NCBI GenBank assembly: GCA_009602735.1
Contig: WELA01007670.1
Span: 210,692-274,691 of the forward strand
Length of the DNA: 64,000 nucleotides
Direction of reading: 5' to 3'
Source: Mesotaenium endlicherianum
Lineage: Eukaryota > Streptophyta > Zygnematophyceae > Zygnematales > Mesotaeniaceae
Shown here piece by piece: positions 57,727 to 64,000 of this stretch (position 1 is its first letter; every line of letters starts with the position of its first letter). The translations under genes and the position numbers were made by a program. A model generated the notes under the pieces. The model saw only the letters and a list, made by a program, of their open reading frames with translations. It did no database searches and was not told the DNA's origin.

Positions 57727-58296
57727 TTATATCACGCGATCAGTCTTTGGTGCCCATGGTTGGAAGTGGTTCAGCAGAAATAGCTTAACTCGTCTGCAAT
57801 TGTGCTCCTCCGATGCTGTGCACTTTTGGAGCAAGCCACACCGACGGTCCAGGCAGTTCTCAACTCTCATGCCCTGGCGACACCGTATGACCACGCCGCA
57901 AGGCCGAACTTCACGACCAACCGTTGCGCTGCGCGCCACCACCTCCTGTTGCGTTGGTTGCCTCCCTGCCGCCGCAAACCGCAGGATTTCCTCCCTATGC
58001 CAGCAAAAGTGCACCACCTGGACAAGGCTCATGATCAAGCTAAGTGGCACTAGGACATTCTGGCACGTGCAGCCCTCAGCACGGGATGCTGTGTTCGTCT
58101 GTCGTGCATGGGAAGCCGATTGTAAGGTGCCAGCACAGCCCACATGTACTCCCAAACGGCGTTTAAGGCTTCGTCCACGACCACCTGGTGGACGAACAAT
58201 GTGACTATGCGCCCTATCCACGCAAAAAAAACAGTGAGAGCTGCGGTACGCAATCTGCTTCTGTTGCACAAGAAAATGTGTGCTGTCACCATTCAT
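57727..58296 (-). CDS. Open frame of 189 codons, unrecognised, doubtful
   Basis: Reads VHFCWHREEILRFAAAGRQP and GREVRPCGVVIRCRQGMRVE. Another minus-strand frame over part of the stretch (HQVVVDEALNAVWEYMWAVL) looks at least as protein-like. The two may be neighbouring exons. No family recognised. Confidence 0.27.
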   Translation of the reverse strand: MNGDSTHFLVQQKQIAYRSSHCFFCVDRAHSHIVRPPGGRGRSLKRRLGVHVGCAGTLQSASHARQTNTASRAEGCTCQNVLVPLSLIMSLVQVVHFCWHREEILRFAAAGRQPTQQEVVARSATVGREVRPCGVVIRCRQGMRVENCLDRRCGLLQKCTASEEHNCRRVKLFLLNHFQPWAPKTDRVI

Positions 58297-58484
58297 GTAT
58301 TACACCCCTGACGTGCCCTGCCTGCAAACACTGCAGATATTGCAAATTCTACAAAGACTGTTAAATGCAAGTACAAGGAAGGTTGTGTGGGTGTATTTAT
58401 CCTGTGCCTTCTGTGGTGTGCGTTGGCTGCACCATGTACCCGCCGCCAACCCTTTGATTTGCATTCAGTTTAATCAAAACTTAC

Positions 58485-58690
58485 CTCTCTCAATTGTTCT
58501 GCAGGTTTTGACAGAGAGCTTTCCGCCCAGGGTAGCGGAGGCAGCATGTCACCCTCCGCTGACAGCTGGCTTTGATGGGAACACGCAGACCCCCCCCGTT
58601 TCCACGTGTACGGGAACTGAACACGGACAAGATTGTCTTGAACGTTCACCCGGAGTGAACTATACGGGCACTCCATGAACATATAACAGC
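58485..58690 (-). CDS. Host-like exon, unrecognised
   Basis: Reads SSLRVNVQDNLVRVQFPYTW and EGDMLPPLPWAESSLSKPAE to a strong donor (GAGAGAG|GTAAGT). The right boundary is unclear. Confidence 0.38.
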
Positions 58691-58729
58691 CGTGTGGCAT
58701 ACACATGCACGTCTTGTGCACGTGAAAGG

Positions 58730-60011
58730 CGGCATTGCGTGTGGCAAATGTACCACAGCAGCTTGTACACTAAAAGATTGAAACTCTCCACTTGTACCAT
58801 AGCAATTTCATGAATGCCGCAGACTTAGTGAAGGGATTTTCTTAATAGTCGACGGTGAGTCAAAGAGGGTTAACTTTAGTACAAGGTACTGTAGGGTGAT
58901 AGACGTCTTGCGAGCATTGATACTTGTGATTGTTTGTTTTGCTGGGTTGGTCACGCACAAGTTGTGGGAAGTTAAACATACATTGCGTGCTTTCGACGTG
59001 CATAAGTAGATGTAGGAGTGTAATGGATGCATTAGATGCGCGATACAACGTGGGACCCAGACAACATGGATCATGAAAAAATGCACAATTTTGTTTCACA
59101 TGCACAATTTTGTGGTAAAACAAATAGTTGTGTGATGATTAGGTGTCCAAATCACGTTTTCAATGGTTGTCATAATCATGAGTAAATCAAGTATAGACAA
59201 CGACGTACACCATGAGGGAGGGAAGCTTTGAATGACACAAAAAACAGGCAAGAACCTCTTCTAACGAGGCGACGACAGGTCCGCGACCTTGAGCGCACGA
59301 TAATTCAAAAAGCTTTCACCCGGTTATTTCCACTTGCTTATGCTAAGCTTGGATATGGCAAACCACATTGATTAAATAGGATACAAGGTGAATTAATGTT
59401 ACCTTACCTCAGGTCACGAGCCACCCTCCACTGAATTACATTTTTAGTAAACCCTACACCTGAAATCCTGAACCTAATTCACACCTGCCTACTTGAAAGT
59501 GTAAGGAAAAGCACTCTCCGACGACTACTTTTGTGTATGTAAGGAGGAACATCTCATCACCAAAACCTAACCCTCTTTGCAGGTGCGGAGTCATCCGCAA
59601 TCACTTGGCAAGGTTGCACACGCTTTGCATTGCGCGCAGGTGAAGGGCGTAATGATTCTACCCCTGCAGGACGCTCATTCTCCTTTTCCTTACCATTTCG
59701 TGAAGAATGAGAACAATGCCAACCAATGTCGCCACGCAGCAGCAGTGCTGCAGGCAAGCGATAAGCGTTATAGGCTGACAAAGACAGAGCGACAGTCAAA
59801 CGCAATGGGATGATAGGAGGTCTCTCCCCCAGGGGCAACAGCTGAATGGTAGCATGAAGCCGATCAGCCCGGTGTGGTCTGACGCTTCAGACGAGTTCCC
59901 CACTAATTTTTTGTATGTCCTCCGCAAAACATACCCGCACATATGAGAAGACCTCTCATTTGAAGTATGCAGACCATATGCATGATCGAAAAACAAGAGG
60001 GTGTAGCCCAC
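58730..60011. other. Host DNA, mostly no gene seen
   Basis: AT-rich in its first half. No exon with splice support. The left part of the minus-strand gene at 60.0-61.7 kb may extend into 59.8-60.0 kb (LFFDHAYGLHTSNE, GYVLRRTYKK). Confidence 0.3.
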
Positions 60012-60109
60012 CTGAAAGGGAAAGCGAGCCAGGCCATGTTGAAACTTATCCAAAGTAGCATATGCTTGGTATTCGTCCGGAGGCGTCGTAAAGAGGTGCA
60101 TGAAAAGAC
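60012..60109 (-). CDS. Host-like 98-bp exon
   Basis: Acceptor ATATTGCAGCAAG, donor TTTCAG|GTGGGC. Reads LFMHLFTTPPDEYQAYATLD then KFQHGLARFPFQ. Protein-like, no family recognised. Confidence 0.42.
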
Positions 60110-60229
60110 CTTGCTGCAATATGCCAATGCAGTGTTGTGAGAGAGGCAGTGTGTGCATGCAGCCGGCATTAGAAAGAACAAGATCGAGACTTAAGAGACT
60201 GAAAGACGAGAAGTCAAACTTGAACTCAC

Positions 60230-60290
60230 TTGCTTCACGGCGTTCTGCTTCAACTCCTCGTTCAGTTTTTTAGTTGAAGTTCGATGCAGA
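60230..60290 (-). CDS. Host-like short exon
   Basis: Reads STKKLNEELKQNAVKQ to a GTGAGT donor. Right boundary not fixed. Confidence 0.32.
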
Positions 60291-60319
60291 TGATAGCATC
60301 ATCAATCATGGGTGCAATG

Positions 60320-60428
60320 ATGTCACCAGGTCCCAGTGCAAATATTTCATGCGCTGACCACCATCTCTGCAAAGGCGGATAGCGTTCGGATCGGCTTGAT
60401 GGAGCGGATCTCTCACAGCAAATACATC
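60320..60428 (-). CDS. Host-like exon
   Basis: Strong acceptor (CATTGCAAACTTTTGCAG). Reads DVFAVRDPLHQADPNAIRLC then RDGGQRMKYLHWDLV. Left boundary not fixed. Confidence 0.38.
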
Positions 60429-60539
60429 CTGCAAAAGTTTGCAATGACACAATGAATAAATGTCGCAGATCACTATCTGCAACCGCAGTCTCTGGTGTGG
60501 GCAGAATGCGTAAAATGGCACCAACAGCAGACAGCTCAC

Positions 60540-60690
60540 CTCATCTCCCTTGTAAACCTGTGGGTAGAACTTCAGTCCCCTGATTTCAGTGTCTAGGCTG
60601 TCCACGTGTACGCGAAACAGAGCTTTGTTGCGACGTTGTCTATCGAGTACATAACTTCCTCCACACTGAACAAGAATTCGCAGACAAGGA
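60540..60690 (-). CDS. Host-like 151-bp exon
   Basis: Acceptor TCACCTCGAGCAG and donor GATGAG|GTGAGC. Reads CLRILVQCGGSYVLDRQRRN, ALFRVHVDSLDTEIRGLKFY then PQVYKGDE. Protein-like, no family recognised. Confidence 0.42.
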
Positions 60691-61259
60691 CTGCTCGAGG
60701 TGAGCAAGCTCTGAAGTACCCCCCAGCTCAAAAAGATAGTGACAAAGAGCACATACACTTCTGACTTACACCCTCAAAGATACAAGGGATACAACACAAC
60801 GTCACCTGCTGTCGACTTCAATGAGTGACGTACAACTAAAAGTGGCTCCAGCCGTCCCTTAAACAGGGCGGGTATGCTATACAAGCTTCCACATGCACAA
60901 AACATGGAAGCAAGTGAACGGAAAGAGGACTGGGAGGATTGGGAGGAATGGGAGGACGGGGATCCACAGAAGTGGAAATGGTTCCGTCTATAGTAGCAAA
61001 GGCTTCTCACACCCTCCTCACCAATAATGAATGCACAGGCAACAGAACAAAGCATTAGGCAATGCGCATAAATACACAAGCGGAAGGAAGTCAGCACAGG
61101 GGGACAGCAAACGTTATGCACGCGAATGGGACAGGTTGTAAAGAATCCCTTTTTGGTGGCATGCAGCCTCCGCAACAGACACAAGAGACAAAAGCAAGGC
61201 AAACCAATCTGGAGGGGCGAGGAAGTGGCTCGCAAGGCAAACACGCCTCCGACAAGCTG

Positions 61260-61688
61260 GGGTGAAGCAGACTTCCCCACCCGGCCACCATGAGGCACCG
61301 TTTCTTCATCTCCAACATGTTCGTTCTCGCTGTCTGGAACGCTGTCCGCAATGAAATCCAGGTGGTGATCTGCATGGGACAAATTAGCCCTTAGCAGGTG
61401 TGCCTGCGCCTCGTTCATTTCCTTCAACTTTGTTATCTCCAGTTGCAGGGCACTCACTTCCTGTTGCAACGCCCTCATCGACTGCACATCGTCTTCAAGA
61501 GCTCGAGCAACATTATCTCGGAAACAAAGGAGCTCTTCATTCAAGGCATCTCTCTCTATTATAAGAGCATCTCTCTCCTGCAGTACTAATCCAAGCTTAT
61601 TGTGTACTAAGTTACGTAGGGGCTTGGCGTCCACAAGGACGGCCTCCGAGCCCGCAACAATGTCGTCCAGCATACGAGGAAGCGACAT
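61260..61688 (-). CDS. Coiled-coil protein, probable first exon of a minus-strand gene
   Basis: From the ATG at 61688: MSLPRMLDDIVAGSEAVLVD, then a heptad-like coiled coil (VLQERDALIIERDALNEELL, MRALQQEVSALQLEITKLKE), then an acidic part with DFIADSVPDSENEHVGDEE. The frame stays open upstream and downstream, but composition outside 61260-61688 looks non-coding, so the internal ATG is preferred. Exons at 60.0-60.7 kb on the same strand may belong to it. No family recognised. Confidence 0.48.
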
Positions 61689-61819
61689 GGTGGAAATGAG
61701 AGAACAAAGAGTGTTAACACAAGAAATGAAGAATGAAAACTTGTTGGACAGTAGTGACTGAGAGAGGAGGAGGTAACGTCGTGTAGAACAAAAGGAATAG
61801 GAGGCACTGGCTAAGCACG

Positions 61820-62100
61820 TGCACAATGAAGCGATGTTGGCGAAGAGGGGGGGAAACACCACACATGGGATTGACAGTGAATATGTCGTTAATGCACGAC
61901 GTCGGACGCAAAGCCTAATTGTTTGTAGCGCAACACGATGGTTGGAAAAAATAACTGGAATCGACGACGGGGTCGGACGTCCAACGTTGTCCAACACACA
62001 TTCTTTCTGGCAATGCATCGATTGCATCGACAAACACGAGGTTAGATGTGCCCTGTGTGCAATTGTGTGAAGAAAAGTAATATTAACGTTAAAGCACTAA
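61820..62100. other. Host DNA between divergent genes
   Basis: Lies between the minus-strand coiled-coil gene and the plus-strand methyltransferase region, so it probably holds their promoters. No clear motif was identified. Confidence 0.25.
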
Positions 62101-62397
62101 CAAAGAAGCATGAAGACATGGACACCTTGGAAGACGTATCGTTGGCACCGGACCCCTGCCGCAGATGGAGGTCCACTGCGGGGTAAGTCAACATGGAATG
62201 GATCGTTGTAGATGTCACTGAAGTTGAGATGCTCCCTTTTGTATCAAAACTTGAACTGTATCAGCCTCCTACCAAATTGATGTGCCTGGACTGCGCCACA
62301 CGTTGTCGATTACTGTGTGTGCGTCAGTGTGGGCAACCAAGCCGTCCCAAGCATGCCCGGCACGAGTACCTGAGAGCATTCCCCGACATACGGTTGC

Positions 62398-62799
62398 TTG
62401 TCTGAATGCAAGTACAGCTTGAGGATGAGGGCATCGTATCTCCGGGCGCCAACCATTCTCTTCGGAGAGGAGTGGGCTATAACAGAGCATAGCGACAACC
62501 ACCCCAATGTGTGGTACCACGGTCTGTGCTTGGAGGTGGAGGAGGGGAAATTTGCCTCCCTGTTTGAGAATGATGAGGAAATATATTACCCGAGATTGGC
62601 CAAAGTGAGGGCACACCACGTGTTTCTGGATAACAGTCACCTCATTCCAGGGGTTGAGAGGTTAGAAGGCAAATAGAAGGTTATAGTCTTGCGAAACTTT
62701 GAGAATTTAAGAAAGATCGCAACCGTGGAGAAGCTAAGGAATAACAGAATTCCTGCACCCCTCCACGTCATGACATTTCAAAGCAGACTGCAGATGTAG
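62398..62799 (+). CDS. Small Tudor-like frame upstream of the methyltransferase
   Basis: Reads ECKYSLRMRASYLRAPTILF, WAITEHSDNHPNVWYHGLCL, then EEGKFASLFENDEEIYYPRL and KVRAHHVFLDNSH. The W-Y-x-G..., F...F-x-D/N-D-E-E pattern resembles a Tudor-type beta barrel; this is an inference. There is one TAG at 62674-62676, after which the same frame stays open (KVIVLRNFENLRKIATVEKL) to TAG at 62797. The end lies 13 bases before the methyltransferase ATG. It may be an N-terminal exon of the same gene. Upstream, a possible donor GTAAGT near 62183 hints at an earlier exon (MDTLEDVSLAPDPCRRWR). Confidence 0.45.
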
Positions 62800-62812
62800 G
62801 GGGGGAGGCAGG

Positions 62813-63807
62813 ATGGACCGTTTGACGGAAGATGCAGGCACGTCTAGGAGGAGGAAGATATTGAAAGTGTGTGGAATCTTCTCCGAAATAGGGGGGTTTG
62901 AGCTGCCCTTTAAGGACACGGGGCACGAGATAGTAATGATGGTCAAGAGCAATACGAGTTGTCAAGAGATGTTGAAGGAGAAGTTTCTAGGGGTTCACAT
63001 GCACACAGACGTAGTGAATGTCTCTGCCATACCAAAAGGGGTTCAGGTGGTGCTGGCGGATTTTCCCTGTCAAGATGCGCCTAACAGAGGTAGCACTTCC
63101 AAAAAGGCGTGTACAGTGAGGCGCACAGGACTCGTAGTTCACCTTTGGCGCCTACTGCAGATGAACAGAATACCCATAGTGGTGCTGGAGAACGTCCCAG
63201 GAATATTGGCGAGAAGGGCAGCAGAGGGCATCCCATACATAGCAAAGGTGGCAAACAAATTGCACTCCTTGGGTTACAATTGGGCATATCGGACGGTGCA
63301 AAGCTTGTCCTTTGGACAGCCACAGATGCGGGAGAGAGAGTCATCATAGTGGGCATGCAATTCGGAGATTCCAGGGACTTACTATGAGTCGAGGAGGTGA
63401 CCTGCCACAAAGCAAGCCTGTGCTCCTGTGCACAGCATCAGCTGGACGGCAGGCGGAAGTACAGAGGAGTGTGGGTGACGGGAGTGAACGAGACAGTGCC
63501 GTTCAAGTCGTACGGCGTATGTCCAACCATCGCAGGGGTGAATGCCAGGCATATGCTTGTAGTCGAGGAGGGAAGTCGAAACTGTCGCCTGCGGGTGTTG
63601 GGGGTAACGGACGTGGCGACGTTGCAGGGTTTTCCGAGCAGGTGGACAGACTCTATGGATAAAAGCAATCGACAGCTCTATCACCTAGGAAATGCCATAC
63701 CAGTAGGCTTGTCTACATGGCTAGAAGGGCGCATTGCAGATGCCTACGAGGAGAAGTACGATCACCGGCAAGACACAGTTCTCACAAGCAAAATCACATG
63801 GCCATGA
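62813..63807 (+). CDS. C5 cytosine-specific DNA methyltransferase, bacterial-like type, frame change near 63.33 kb
   Basis: Would transfer methyl from S-adenosylmethionine to C5 of cytosine in DNA. Motif I VCGIFSEIGGFELPF (residues 19-33) binds the cofactor; motif IV DFPCQDAPNRG holds the catalytic Cys (residue 86); motif VI is ENVP (126-129); motif VIII is FGQPQMRER (167-175). Motif IX (LGVTDVATLQGFPSRW) and motif X (LGNAIPVGLSTWL) follow at about 63.6-63.7 kb. The FPCQD form of motif IV and the single-domain length of about 330 residues resemble prokaryotic enzymes more than plant MET1, CMT or DRM. The frame changes within a GA run near 63333 (after QMRER the family expects VxIVG, found in the next frame) and again before 63397. 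Sequence error, introns or decay are all possible. Confidence 0.78.
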
Positions 63808-63832
63808 AGCGCATGACAGATGCAGGGGGGGA

Positions 63833-64000
63833 ATGGGCGCATACACCAGGCAATACACAAAAGCACACTCGTGGGAGTGGCACCTGTGGAGGCCATTCCC
63901 GGATGTCACAAAGGCGTGAATATGGAGGACCACAGGCGGGGCAGAGCGGCAGCTGTCAAATGGCTTAACAGGCCCAGAATCGAGGCTGATTTGGCAAAGC
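63833..64000 (+). other. Short frames after the methyltransferase, running off the window
   Basis: Two short plus-strand frames: from the ATG at 63833 (MGAYTRQYTKAHSWEWHLW) to TGA at 63919, and from the ATG at 63922 (MEDHRRGRAAAVKWLNRP), open to the window end. The second could be the start of a further gene. Nothing recognised. Confidence 0.25.

Noticed and set aside
1-64000. CRISPR array or bacterial operon
   Set aside because: No short direct repeats with unique spacers; LTR elements and introns show a eukaryotic nuclear genome.

Overview
The window looks like nuclear DNA of a large, repeat-rich plant-lineage eukaryote, possibly a charophyte alga. It holds chromodomain-bearing Ty3/gypsy elements and a Ty1/copia element with initiator-Met tRNA primer sites. 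Host reading frames are cut by GT-AG introns. Several N gaps and two duplicated contig ends mark a short-read draft assembly. The species is an inference; nothing in the sequence names it.

About 60% of the window is six LTR retrotransposons, treated here as fossils. A (3-11733, minus, gypsy) carries a shorter gypsy element B (4452-8621, minus) inside it. C (19728-27875, plus) and F (44472-53387, minus) belong to one gypsy family with an unusual extra reading frame after pol. E (27929-34086, minus, gypsy chromovirus) and G (34681-39897, minus, copia) look youngest. Target-site duplications support B (gtaag), C (gatcc), E (ttgat/tcgat), G (tgatt) and F (actat/attat). A's left flank is cut off by the window edge.

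The DNA between elements is a scattered host background, mostly read on the minus strand as short exons. 11.76-19.73 kb holds unrecognised spliced frames, a run of Cys4 GATA-like modules repeated about every 222 bp, and a 288-N gap between G homopolymers. C and E sit 53 bp apart in what reads as one coding exon of this region, and A lies about 25 bp beyond a splice donor, apparently in an intron. 40.5-43.3 kb holds a second minus-strand gene with an acidic and coiled-coil part and three tandem mini-exons. 53.8-54.4 kb holds a two-AT-hook exon. 59.9-61.7 kb holds another spliced minus-strand gene.

The only host-like gene with a clear function is at the right end on the plus strand: a C5 cytosine DNA methyltransferase of bacterial-like type (62813-63807). 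A small Tudor-like frame lies just upstream of it. Many host-like frames carry occasional in-frame stops, so several may be decayed duplicates rather than working genes.
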